DNA of 64,000 bases, taken from NCBI RefSeq assembly GCF_022811725.1, contig NZ_CP094527.1, positions 372,001 to 436,000 on the forward strand, given 5' to 3'. This DNA is from Mucilaginibacter sp. SMC90 (GTDB lineage Bacteria > Bacteroidota > Bacteroidia > Sphingobacteriales > Sphingobacteriaceae). Position 1 is the stretch's first letter; the number at the start of each line of letters is the position of its first letter. The notes beneath the pieces were generated by a model. It was given only the letters and a program-made list of their open reading frames with translations, was not told the origin of the DNA and did not search any database. This document shows positions 44,699 through 53,042 of the stretch, piece after piece. A program made the position numbers and the translations under genes.

Positions 44699-45160
44699 CC
44701 GCCCGCAAAATCGCTGGATCTCGTGATTCCAATTGTTAATTTATTCATATGCAGTGACAAGGACTGGCAAATGGCCAGCACCGCTATTGGACAGAAGTCA
44801 CCATACATTCGTGAATGGCGAACTATTTTAGTGCCGGAGGCTCTATAAAAAGTTTATTTCTTCGTGCAAAATGTGCGTTTTTAGCGTTTAAACGAGGTTT
44901 TTTGAATGGCCTAAAAAAGTGATAGCCTCGATGGTAGCCTTTTAGATTAATTCAATTTAACCGGATTTTATAGAACGATTTTGTAATGCAATTTACGTCG
45001 AAAAACCATTTAAAGCAAACAATAATTAATGCTTAAAAAAATAGAAAGATGTCAATATTGAATTAACAAGTAGGTAAAGAAATGACCTTATAAAGGTTTT
45101 GGGCAGATAACTCATTTAATTGATATCATATTGTTGTTGAAGCTAATCTAGATGCACTAT
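44699..45160. other. Gap containing the right cargo repeat, otherwise empty
   Basis: No gene seen. It contains the right imperfect direct repeat and marks a change to AT-rich sequence that lasts to about 49.6 kb. Confidence 0.4.
44832..44965. repeat. Right imperfect direct repeat of the 39-kb cargo
   Basis: Counterpart of 5437-5563, same orientation. Shared blocks include GCCGGAGGCTCT, TTTTTAGC, CTCGATGGTAGCCTTT and AATTCAATT in the same order. Confidence 0.55.
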
Positions 45161-46234
45161 TTAAATTGAGTGTTTTATACTTCTGATTTTAAATTTATTA
45201 TTCCGCGAGGAATCAAAAAGCTTCACATAATCGTCTATTGATAACCGTAAATTATCGGCTATTTCCTGATTGTCATATTGAAATTCTCTTTTTAATATAT
45301 TGACGATTTCATTTAATACTTTTGGTTCATCAAGATCGACAAATCCTGTTTCATTTTTTCTCTCATTTCGCCGCCCCAGTTCAATCATTAAATATTTATA
45401 TGTTGATTCTGTAATAAGCCCAATTGTTTTTGCTCTTCTAATAATAAACGCCTTTGATACACCCCAATAGGATTTTAACATGGCAAGTTTATTATAACTT
45501 AAGTTTTGTAGATCCCGGTAACAGTCTTTGTGGGGCATCAAAAATTCTGATGCAAAAGCATTTGCTTCATTTTCAAAGTCTCTCCATGGCTCAATTGAAC
45601 ACGGTATATGCATAACTAGGTGGCCTAACTCATGAGCAAGGGTATATTTCATTCGGTCATGTGGCATGTTTTTATTTACGAAAAGTATTGGTGTGCCTGC
45701 ATCTGTATACGCCGTTAGCCCATCAAATTTTTCTTCTTCCGAGTCATAAAAATAAACGATAATACCGCTTTCCTCAATATGGGTAACGATATCTTTTACC
45801 GGGCCAGGCGACAATCTATAAATCTCACGCATTCTATCAGCGGCAGCTTCAGGAGTCCAACCATCCGAGAGATTAAATGAATATTTAAGATATTCAGGTA
45901 GTTCAATATCTGTAAGGAAGTGGTCAATGCCTTTTAAAATATGTTTCACATCAGAAATAATCTTATCAAGTTTTTTTTGCGGAACTGTAGCTCGTTTTCT
46001 AAAATAGATATTTGCCAGTGGTGTATGTAATTCTTCTTGATAAAAAAAGCTCAACGGATAATTTAAGGCATCAGCTATCATCTGCGCTGTTGCTTGCGAT
46101 AAATTTAATTCTCCCTTTTCAATCTTTGATAAATTTGGTTGATTGATTTTTGGCAATAGTTCTGCCAATTGTTTCTGAGTTAACTCCCTAAAGGTTCGAG
46201 CCAACTCCAACATTTTAGGATTAAAACCATTCAT
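45161..46234 (-). CDS. XRE-family regulator with ImmA/IrrE metallopeptidase domain
   Basis: 357 residues. N-terminal HTH (ARTFRELTQKQLAELLPKINQPNLSKIEKGELNLS), C-terminal IrrE/ImmA domain with zinc motif HELGHLVMH and a downstream Glu in ENEANAFASEFLMP. Such proteins cleave a repressor in response to DNA damage or control toxin-antitoxin loci. The Met at 46234 is chosen because it starts the HTH and clears the upstream stop at 46254 by 19 bp; the longer frame overlaps that gene. AT-rich, clearly different composition from the cargo. Confidence 0.88.
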   Translation of the reverse strand: MNGFNPKMLELARTFRELTQKQLAELLPKINQPNLSKIEKGELNLSQATAQMIADALNYPLSFFYQEELHTPLANIYFRKRATVPQKKLDKIISDVKHILKGIDHFLTDIELPEYLKYSFNLSDGWTPEAAADRMREIYRLSPGPVKDIVTHIEESGIIVYFYDSEEEKFDGLTAYTDAGTPILFVNKNMPHDRMKYTLAHELGHLVMHIPCSIEPWRDFENEANAFASEFLMPHKDCYRDLQNLSYNKLAMLKSYWGVSKAFIIRRAKTIGLITESTYKYLMIELGRRNERKNETGFVDLDEPKVLNEIVNILKREFQYDNQEIADNLRLSIDDYVKLFDSSRNNKFKIRSIKHSI

Positions 46235-46253
46235 AAGTAGTAAATTAAAGAAG

Positions 46254-46883
46254 TTATTCCGCTTTCTTTTTGATTTTAACAACGCCTTCTTTGATCTTAG
46301 GCGATACTGGAACGATAGGCTGAACAGGCATCGTAACGATATTAGAACCATTTTTGTCATCTAACATCATTAAATCTGATATCCAAAGGGTTTTCTCGCC
46401 ATCGATACAAACCGCATACACACCAGTAAAATCTGACCAGTCTTCAGAAGCGGTATATCCTAAAAAAATATTAGGGAATACGTCTATATGAGAATTAGAT
46501 AATTGGTTATAAATGAGAACAGAATCAACAGTAGGAATATTGGATGGCCTCATTTGTGTATCTAATTTTTTTATAAAAATCCTTTCATTTCCTGCACCGG
46601 TAAGTTGAAATCGCTGTTTTGTAGCGTGGCCGCAAAGCTGGGGGAAATGTTTAATCAATTCCCCTTTTAAGAATCCGCTCATAACAACAGACGGAAGGTT
46701 TTTGTCTTGACTAATAGGTTCAATCGTTGAAAATATCTCCTTGTGTAGCCGCGCGAACGCTCTGGGAACCATGTCACGGAATGCTATTAGCACATCTAAA
46801 TTTTTGTTTTCAAAGTCTGCCTGAGCAGGTGCTTTTCTTTTTTGGAATTGAGATGCGTCGAACAGTGAACTTTGTATAAACAT
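46254..46883 (-). CDS. Hypothetical partner of the XRE-ImmA protein
   Basis: 209 residues, no family recognised. A polar N-terminus (FIQSSLFDASQFQKRKAPAQ) is followed by a mixed alpha/beta body and a Lys-rich C-terminus (KIKEGVVKIKKKAE). The Met at 46883 is preferred, because the alternative upstream Met lies inside a perfect promoter box TATCTTTG (46903-46910 region, minus strand). Operonic with the XRE-ImmA gene, so it could be its substrate, antitoxin or toxin. Function not known. Confidence 0.6.
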   Translation of the reverse strand: MFIQSSLFDASQFQKRKAPAQADFENKNLDVLIAFRDMVPRAFARLHKEIFSTIEPISQDKNLPSVVMSGFLKGELIKHFPQLCGHATKQRFQLTGAGNERIFIKKLDTQMRPSNIPTVDSVLIYNQLSNSHIDVFPNIFLGYTASEDWSDFTGVYAVCIDGEKTLWISDLMMLDDKNGSNIVTMPVQPIVPVSPKIKEGVVKIKKKAE

Positions 46884-47025
46884 GATTATGCTATTTGATT
46901 TCTCAAAGATAGACAAAAGAATATTTTTTACAAATTTATGTGAATATTTTTTTTAAAAAAATGTGCGAATAGATAGCTCACGGATATTAAGAGGGTCACT
47001 ATTAATTACGACAGAATAATAAAAC

Positions 47026-47454
47026 CTAAATATTAAGATTTTTGAAATCTCTCAGAGTAGTAAACTTGTTTAGATATTTGAAGGTTTGAGGTGGTGAAAA
47101 TCGGGGATGTATAAGTTTTATTGCACTTAATAAAATTTCAGCATCTAACTGAAAAACCTCGCTTATCTCAATTCCAACCGCTTTTCTATGATTTTTATAA
47201 TATTCATCAAAACTAACCTTATCAATCCCTAGATATTCTTTATGGCACAGCCACATCTCCTCTGGTGTACAAATCAGGATATTTTTAACAAATGCAATAG
47301 CTGTTACAGCCTTCTTAGGTTGAGTTGTATAAATAATTAAAGTGTCCCCTGGCGAAGCTTTAGGAACGGATTTGCGAAGTTCAATCGTTTTCCTGCCCGA
47401 TAGGATTTTCCTTACATATTTTTCTTTGATTGATATCAGAATTAGTTTACTCAT
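47026..47454 (-). CDS. ASCH/PUA-like domain protein
   Basis: 142 residues matching the ASCH-type PUA fold: ILISIKEKYVRKILSGRKTIELRKSVPKASPGDTLIIYTTQPKKAVTAIAFV. ASCH/EVE proteins bind modified nucleotides or RNA. Its start overlaps the end of the GNAT-PIN gene by 8 bp, so it is translated with it, which suggests that the two products act as a pair. Confidence 0.75.
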   Translation of the reverse strand: MSKLILISIKEKYVRKILSGRKTIELRKSVPKASPGDTLIIYTTQPKKAVTAIAFVKNILICTPEEMWLCHKEYLGIDKVSFDEYYKNHRKAVGIEISEVFQLDAEILLSAIKLIHPRFSPPQTFKYLNKFTTLRDFKNLNI

Positions 47455-49534
47455 TTGCTGCTATTAATCCGTTACCCATCGAATATAATTGCATAAAAGT
47501 AACGGTTTTAATTCTTAAAGGCGATTGAAAGTTATTATCAGACTCATTATTATCAGCTAATACCTGCTTTACCTTAGCAAGAGAAATAGCATTTGGGAAC
47601 GATTCGGAATCGCTAAATCTTAATACTTTAATTGGTTTTGCGGCAACACCTTTAACTAATTTTAAAATATCTCTTTTCCAGTTATAAACGCCAAATTTTT
47701 CATGTTTCTTATAGAGATCCTTTGCCGGACCAACAACAATTTCATTTAAATAAGAAGAACAGACTATTGCCTTTTGCCGTGTGGAAATATCATCGGCGCT
47801 TGCATACCATAATATTCTGGCCGGAGTTTTTTCCACGTTAGGATTTATATTCCTGTAATAAACGTTTTCTTTACTCCATATCAAGCTCGGCTGAACACCA
47901 AAAAGCTCAGACTTCGCTGCTTTTGTGTCAAAAAGTTCTTTTGCGTAGTATGGCTTTATCGGAATAATAAAACACGGGATTTCTGCATCCGTTATCTTTA
48001 AAGGCCAGAGTAGCTTCTCCAGAGTAAGCATGTTTAAATAAGATTCCGTATCTGTTTTTTGATCGATTGCATTTATTAGATCATCTAATTCTGGAATTTG
48101 CCCCCTAATATCTTTTAGTTCTTCTTTTATATCATTTGATTGATAAAGCCCGGATTTTATACCACGGATGTAGGTTGTTTTTTGTTGGAAGAAACCACAA
48201 GTAATTAATAGATCCTTTTCCAGATCCGTCAAAAAGGCATCCTCAATAACAATGAATTTTTTCTTTTTGGACAATGCCATTTTAACCAAATCATTCACAT
48301 TTTGAATAAAAATAGTCTGTCTCAACGAATATTGTTTTGTACGAATTATAGGCACATGGAAAATATTATCAGACTCATAATATCCAAATAAGGCGACAAT
48401 GTTTCCTCCTTCCTTTATCACCTGAACACAACCGGTAGGTTTTGCAATCAAATTGTTGATAGTAGAACTGTAAATAGATTTTTTCTCACCAGCACCATTA
48501 TTCAAAAAAATTAAATCAACATCCTGCCTTTCACCCGGTTTAAGTTTAGAAACAGAAAAGTTGTTACCTGATAATTTATTTGGATAATAATCTTCCGCAT
48601 TTATAGATAGGTCAATTTCCGAAATCAAAGTAGATGGGGTAACTATCTTTAATTGATAACGCTTGAGTATTGGTTTGGCTAGTTTTAAAATACCTTCATC
48701 CAGGGTAACAAAGTATGGAAAGCCAGATAAAATGGTTTCGGCAATTTGCCGCCTGTCAGAGCGATCGTTGTCCGAATTACCCGGAAAAATAGTTAATAAT
48801 TCCTGCTCAATTAATTTTATACTTGGCTTGTCAATATTTAATTCTGGGAAATCTTTTAAAAATGATCTGCTACGCTCTCGCCGTGTGGTATTAGCATCCC
48901 TAAATATTTCACTTGTTGTTTCAGAGGTTTGATAGTATTCAGTCTCTGTAACTAACCAGTCACTCTGTAATTGTGCAATTTCATCCCTAACAACATCTGT
49001 AATGGACATATCCATCAGTTTAGCGATAATATTAAAATCCAGAACAGCTTTAATCTTATCATTTTTTTGAATGGAAAAAAGATCTTCTTTACCAAAGCTA
49101 TACCACCAAATTACTAAGTGTACATTAGGATTATTTCCACGGCTAGGCAGCTTTCCTTTCGGTTGAAAATTATATCTTGTCCAAAATTTAATGGCTTGAG
49201 AGTAATCACTCCTGCAACTCAATTTAATTCCCCTTGCCTGATGTTTGAATTCTTCAACCAGTCTATCTAAAAGTTTCTCCGAATACCCTTGTCCTCTGAA
49301 CGATTTATCAATACATAAATGGACAATAGATAGCGTTTGGGTTCTGGCGGTATAGCGAAATTGTAAATAACCAGCTACATGTGTATCTACCAAAACAATT
49401 AATATCCATTTTTTTATTACGCAATCCCTAAATGCGTCTTTAGGCATTAGACCTAACGTGGCTCGGTTTAAGCCCCATATTTTATAAATATCTTCAAGAT
49501 GGTCAGTCTTTGCAAAAATTATTTTTGATTGCAT
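47447..49534 (-). CDS. GNAT acetyltransferase-PIN nuclease fusion with C-terminal extension
   Basis: 695 residues. GNAT domain 1-145 with acetyl-CoA loop RGQGYSEKLL (80-89). PIN-like domain about 160-310 with Asp166 in AVLDFN, acidic Glu near 198, Asp260 in SDRRQIAETI and Asp279 in FVTLDEGI: all four PIN acidic positions appear present, so nuclease activity is plausible. The C-terminal 370 residues include a segment (IPIKPYYAKELFD.. PSLIWSKENVYY.. ARILWYAS) reminiscent of PUA/ASCH folds. Coupled to the ASCH gene. AT-rich, island-borne. A toxin or defence effector combining acetylation and RNA cleavage is a hypothesis only. Confidence 0.7.
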   Translation of the reverse strand: MQSKIIFAKTDHLEDIYKIWGLNRATLGLMPKDAFRDCVIKKWILIVLVDTHVAGYLQFRYTARTQTLSIVHLCIDKSFRGQGYSEKLLDRLVEEFKHQARGIKLSCRSDYSQAIKFWTRYNFQPKGKLPSRGNNPNVHLVIWWYSFGKEDLFSIQKNDKIKAVLDFNIIAKLMDMSITDVVRDEIAQLQSDWLVTETEYYQTSETTSEIFRDANTTRRERSRSFLKDFPELNIDKPSIKLIEQELLTIFPGNSDNDRSDRRQIAETILSGFPYFVTLDEGILKLAKPILKRYQLKIVTPSTLISEIDLSINAEDYYPNKLSGNNFSVSKLKPGERQDVDLIFLNNGAGEKKSIYSSTINNLIAKPTGCVQVIKEGGNIVALFGYYESDNIFHVPIIRTKQYSLRQTIFIQNVNDLVKMALSKKKKFIVIEDAFLTDLEKDLLITCGFFQQKTTYIRGIKSGLYQSNDIKEELKDIRGQIPELDDLINAIDQKTDTESYLNMLTLEKLLWPLKITDAEIPCFIIPIKPYYAKELFDTKAAKSELFGVQPSLIWSKENVYYRNINPNVEKTPARILWYASADDISTRQKAIVCSSYLNEIVVGPAKDLYKKHEKFGVYNWKRDILKLVKGVAAKPIKVLRFSDSESFPNAISLAKVKQVLADNNESDNNFQSPLRIKTVTFMQLYSMGNGLIAANE

Positions 49535-49700
49535 GTAATAAAGTAGGATTCGTCTAAATTACACTAATTATTAATATGTTAAGAAGATACATTGTATAAT
49601 ACGGAGAAGTTGACCAGGTGATTCCGTGGCAAATTGACCACCTAAAGTGCTGGCGAACGAGCGCAGCGAACGCTGTAGAAGCGTTGTCAAAAGTAGTTAT

Positions 49701-50462
49701 TTAAAGTGTGTTTTGCAGATAGCTTTTTTCGGGCTCTGCCGGCCTTCTTTTTCTCATCGACTCTCCTTTCAGTTCCATCCGGTGCGCATCATGCACGATA
49801 CGGTCAAGGATAGCATCAGCGATCGTCTTTTCACCAATGACCTCATACCATTTACTGACCGGCAGCTGAGAGGTGATGATCAGCGATGTCTTACCGTGCC
49901 TGTCCTCAATGATCTCCATCAGTGCAGCCCTGCTCTGCGCATCAAAAGGCTGTATACCGAAGTCATCCAGGATCAGTAGTTGCTGGCGTTCCAGTTTGGC
50001 GACATCCTTCATGTAGGAACCATCTGCCTTGGCCATCTTCAGCTTAGCGAAGAGCTTGGGTGTACTGGCATAGAACACGCGGTAACCCAGTATGCAGGCC
50101 TGGTGTCCGATAGCAGAAGCAATGTAGCTTTTGCCGATACCGGTGCTGCCTGTGATCAGCAGGTTCTCATTACGGTCAATAAAGTGACAGTCTGCCAAAC
50201 GCATCACCTGGTTGCGGTCGATGCTGCGATCTGCATGATAATGAATGTTCTCTACCGATGCTTTATAGCGGAACTTGGCGTACATGATGGTACGCTCTAT
50301 GCGCCTGTTCTGCCGGTCGTCCCATTCGGCCTCTACCAGGTGAGCCAGCAGTTCATCAGTAGTGTATTCAGCGGTCTGGCCCGTTTCCAGGCAGCTTTTA
50401 AAGGCATGGTACATGCCAAAGAACTTCAGCTTGCGAAGTTTGTCCAAGGTGTTCGTGTTCAT
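49701..50462 (-). CDS. istB: IS21 helper ATPase IstB
   Basis: 253 residues. DnaC-like AAA+ ATPase: Walker A GSTGIGKSYIASAIG, Walker B LLILDDFG, C-terminal AILDRIVHDAHRMELKGESMRK typical of IstB. Helps IstA choose targets. Starts 20 bp after istA. Confidence 0.95.
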   Translation of the reverse strand: MNTNTLDKLRKLKFFGMYHAFKSCLETGQTAEYTTDELLAHLVEAEWDDRQNRRIERTIMYAKFRYKASVENIHYHADRSIDRNQVMRLADCHFIDRNENLLITGSTGIGKSYIASAIGHQACILGYRVFYASTPKLFAKLKMAKADGSYMKDVAKLERQQLLILDDFGIQPFDAQSRAALMEIIEDRHGKTSLIITSQLPVSKWYEVIGEKTIADAILDRIVHDAHRMELKGESMRKRRPAEPEKSYLQNTL

Positions 50463-50482
50463 ATCGATCTATTTATTAATGG

Positions 50483-52033
50483 TTATTTATAGTAGTTCTC
50501 TCCACGGATATTGTCATGGCTGGGCATAGGCAGTTCGTCAGCAAATAAGCTATCCTCGTAGCTGTCCATCTTGTTCTCCAGTATCTGCTGTATAGTCTTG
50601 TAGTTATAAACGCCATAACCGAGTGCACGCCTGCAGGCACTGGCCAGCCTTTCGTTACCTGCCTTACGCGCCAGGCTGAGGATACCGATACAGGAGCGGT
50701 AAGCTTGTTCCGGGTGTTGCTTCCGGTCCAGTATCTTCAGGATGTAAAGCCTCACATCCTCATGAATGGATGCCGCCCATTCCAGGAACTTATCGGGTGT
50801 CCATTCGGTCATAAAGCGGTGTGTCGAAGCCAGGTGGTCTTTATCCGTAGTATAGCTGTAAGGGCTTTTGATACGCCTGTGCATGGCAATGCGTTCGTAG
50901 TGGTAATAGACCTCTACGTTGGTGCGGGAATACAGCAGTTTGACCTTCCTGCCGATGAAGCGGTACGGTACGCTGTAGTAGTGTTTGTCGATACCAAGAC
51001 AAACATGCCCGTTCTTCATTACGGTGGCCTGGTGCTGCCGTTTGAACTCATAACGTAATGCCGGTAATGGCGAGAGAGCCTGGCGTTCTATCTCCTCGAA
51101 CTGGAGCTTTCTGCTGTAATTGCGGCCTTTCAGCGGCTGGCTGTTATGTGCTTCTAAAGCGACCTTGACCGCTGTGTTCAGTTCTGCAAGGGTATGATAG
51201 GCCTCTTTGCGAATAGGTGCGTAGATACGGCTGTAAACGATCTTAACAGCTCCTTCTACCAGTGCTTTGTCGCGAGGGCGGTACGCCCTCGCTGGTAAGA
51301 TGGTCGTTCCGTAATGGTCGGCAAAGTCGGCAAAGGTCTCGTTCAGTGTTGGCTCATAGCGGTTGCTTTTGGTAACGGCAGCCTTCAGGTTGTCGGGAAC
51401 GATGGCGGCAGGTACGCCGCCATAAAAGTGCAGGGCATTCTCGCAGGCTGCTATAAAGTCTTCTTTCTGCTGGCTCAGCACAGCTTCAACATAGGTCAAT
51501 TGACTGGCGCCAAGGATAGCAACGAACACCTCGGCCTCAATGACCTCACCGGTATCCTTGTCCGTTATGCTTAGCTTTTCACCGGCAAAGTCCACATACA
51601 GCTTATCACCGGCTTTATGATCCAGGTGCATTGTGGGGTTCACGCGGGCTTTCCACTGGTTGTAATAAAAGCAGAATTGGGTGTATTTGAACCCGTCAGG
51701 GAACTCTTTGATATAAGCTTCCCACAGGATGCGGCGGTTCATACCGACCCGCTTTAGCTCTTTATCTATTTGCGGGAAACATCGTTGCAGGGCTACCATC
51801 CGCTTGTCCGGAGGGCGTTCACTGCTTTTGCCAAAGAAGTCCTCCAGCTCTTTATCATTAAGGGTATTGATCTCTTCGAACGTAAAGCCGCTGGCATCGA
51901 ACGCAATAAGGTACTTCTTTGCGGTATTGCGTGACACGCCGGTCTGGGCCGCTATCGATAGCTTGCTGCGGCCCTGGCTGTACATCCTTAGGATCTGTCT
52001 TATCTTACTCATGCTTATCGTAGTGTTGGCCAT
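50483..52033 (-). CDS. istA: IS21 transposase IstA
   Basis: 516 residues. N-terminal HTH (SKIRQILRMYSQGRSKLSIAAQTGVSRNTAKKYL), DDE integrase core beginning LYVDFAGEKLSI, with VPDNLKAAVTKSNRYEPTLNETFADFADHYGTTILPARAYRPRDKALVEGAVKIV holding the second Asp and the Glu. Full length. Confidence 0.95.
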   Translation of the reverse strand: MANTTISMSKIRQILRMYSQGRSKLSIAAQTGVSRNTAKKYLIAFDASGFTFEEINTLNDKELEDFFGKSSERPPDKRMVALQRCFPQIDKELKRVGMNRRILWEAYIKEFPDGFKYTQFCFYYNQWKARVNPTMHLDHKAGDKLYVDFAGEKLSITDKDTGEVIEAEVFVAILGASQLTYVEAVLSQQKEDFIAACENALHFYGGVPAAIVPDNLKAAVTKSNRYEPTLNETFADFADHYGTTILPARAYRPRDKALVEGAVKIVYSRIYAPIRKEAYHTLAELNTAVKVALEAHNSQPLKGRNYSRKLQFEEIERQALSPLPALRYEFKRQHQATVMKNGHVCLGIDKHYYSVPYRFIGRKVKLLYSRTNVEVYYHYERIAMHRRIKSPYSYTTDKDHLASTHRFMTEWTPDKFLEWAASIHEDVRLYILKILDRKQHPEQAYRSCIGILSLARKAGNERLASACRRALGYGVYNYKTIQQILENKMDSYEDSLFADELPMPSHDNIRGENYYK

Positions 52034-52172
52034 TAGTGAAGTTGTTAAACCTCAAAAATAGGCCTGCTTCTACAGCATAAGCGGCTCGTTCGGGGTGGTC
52101 AGTTTCCTCCGAAATCAGGTGGTCACTTTCCCGCGGAATCGGTGGTCAGTTTGCGCCGAAATCAGGTGGTCA

Positions 52173-52405
52173 ATATCAGCGAATTCTCCAGATTAAACCT
52201 CATTCCTCCCACAAATCGTTGATTAATAGCTGATTAAATAGCTTCAAGGGTACCTAATTTCCAAAAAACAAATGGTACCCTCAACGGTACCCTTTTTGGC
52301 CTGGAAAACTTGATTGGATCTGATATGCTTTTTTGCAGAAAGCCGCCTAAAAAAGCCGTAAACGCAAAAAAGCCCTACTTTTCAGTAAGGCTTTTTGCTA
52401 TTTAG
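52173..52405. other. Gap between the IS and tRNA-Asp with GGTACC repeats and terminator
   Basis: Contains three GGTACC hexamers (about 52249-52307) in an imperfect inverted arrangement, then the tRNA terminator hairpin at 52370-52398 (arms AAGCC..TACT / AGTA..GGCTT with T run, minus strand). Similar GGTTACC/GGCACC sequence occurs beside the left repeat near 5320, perhaps recombination-site arms. Confidence 0.4.
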
Positions 52406-52479
52406 CGGAATGGACGGGACTCGAACCCGCGACCCCATGCGTGACAGGCATGTATTCTAACCAGCTGAACTACCACTCC
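52406..52479 (-). tRNA. tRNA-Asp (GTC)
   Basis: 74 nt. Acceptor stem GGAGTGG / CCATTCC, D arm AGTTCAGCTGGTTAGAAT, anticodon loop CTGTCAC with GTC, T arm CGGGTTCGAGTCCCG. No encoded CCA. Followed on the minus strand by its terminator. Confidence 0.95.
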
Positions 52480-52533
52480 TCCGTTTGGGGTTGCAAATAT
52501 ACAAACCTTTTTAATTTATGCAAATTGTAAAAC

Positions 52534-52599
52534 AAAAAAAGCTTTAAACGCAAAAAAGCCTCAACTTTTTCAAGTTAAGGCTTTTAGCGGAATGGACGG
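52534..52599 (-). repeat. Right copy of tRNA-Asp 3'-end/terminator block
   Basis: One mismatch from 5185-5250. It lies on the 5' side of the intact tRNA-Asp. Carries the same core TTTAGCGGAATGGACGG but no tRNA body, so it is the relic of another tRNA-Asp copy or of a second integration. Confidence 0.65.
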
Positions 52600-53042
52600 C
52601 TCCGTAACCCTGTCCATTTATATGCTGTTATTCAGTATTTTACCAATCTTCAACTACTGTGCTCCCGAATTTTTTCTGAGCAAGGACAATAGCATTCAAT
52701 ATCAAATGATACTGACAAAAATAAGAAAAACTGACAAATAGCAGCCAATTGTAATCATGATTAAAACATAGAGAGACATTATGAGTTGGTGTAATAGGCG
52801 GCCACGCTATTGAACTCACCATACCTTATTCATCACTTAAGCAACCAAAAGCGCTAGCCGGGTAAACTGTCAGGGCCGGGGCGCAACCGCTGAAAGCGGA
52901 CAACCCGCGCCACGCTTGTATAGCCTTGACTTTTTATCCCTGCGGTGGGCTATCTTTGCGTTATTGTTGAATAAGATAAATTGAATTTTATCGGAATTAT
53001 TTATGTTTAGAATAGACCATAGGATATTCACCTGGCAATATT
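52600..53042. other. Gap holding the first copy of a structured repeat
   Basis: No convincing gene. It includes the 164-bp repeat at 52797-52960. The few open frames here show no coding character. Confidence 0.4.
52797..52960 (+). repeat. Structured promoter-bearing repeat, copy 1
   Basis: About 164 bp, repeated at 56161-56325. Nested palindromes: GTCAGGGC..GCCTTGAC, GGCGC..GCGCC, and an inner CCGCTGAAAGCGG hairpin. It ends with CTTGAC, 20 bp, and a perfect -7 box TATCTTTG, i.e. a rightward Bacteroidota promoter. Confidence 0.6.

Larger units (their letters stand above)
49611..52172 (-). mobile_element. IS21-family insertion sequence
   Basis: About 2.56 kb with istA and istB. The right end carries four GGTGGTCA units at about 24-bp intervals (52094, 52118, 52141, 52165); the left end carries the inverted units TGACCAGG (49611) and TGACCACC (49635), also 24 bp apart. 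These are the multiple terminal repeats typical of IS21 elements. The left end has fewer units. No clear target duplication was found. Both genes look intact. Confidence 0.88.
5237..52420. mobile_element. Putative 47-kb genomic island at tRNA-Asp (no integrase seen)
   Basis: The region lies between a displaced tRNA-Asp 3' end (5236-5250) and the intact tRNA-Asp (52406-52479), with accessory content inside: stress cargo, RND pump, AT-rich toxin/defence-like genes and an IS21 element. No tyrosine or serine recombinase, relaxase or conjugation gene is visible, so if it was an integrative element it is decayed or was mobilised in trans. The boundaries are inferred from repeats only. Confidence 0.4.

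Noticed and set aside
49604-52190. Target-site duplication of the IS21 element
   Set aside because: The flanks (GAGAAGT and ATATCAGC) do not match; GGAGAA/TTCTCC beyond the ends may be part of longer ends, so I report no duplication.
5237-52420. Integrase, relaxase or conjugation genes proving an ICE
   Set aside because: None could be found on either strand; the island call rests on repeats and gene content only.
52640-52822. 60-residue open frame right of tRNA-Asp
   Set aside because: No start signal, no coupling, aromatic-rich chance composition, and it runs into the structured repeat.
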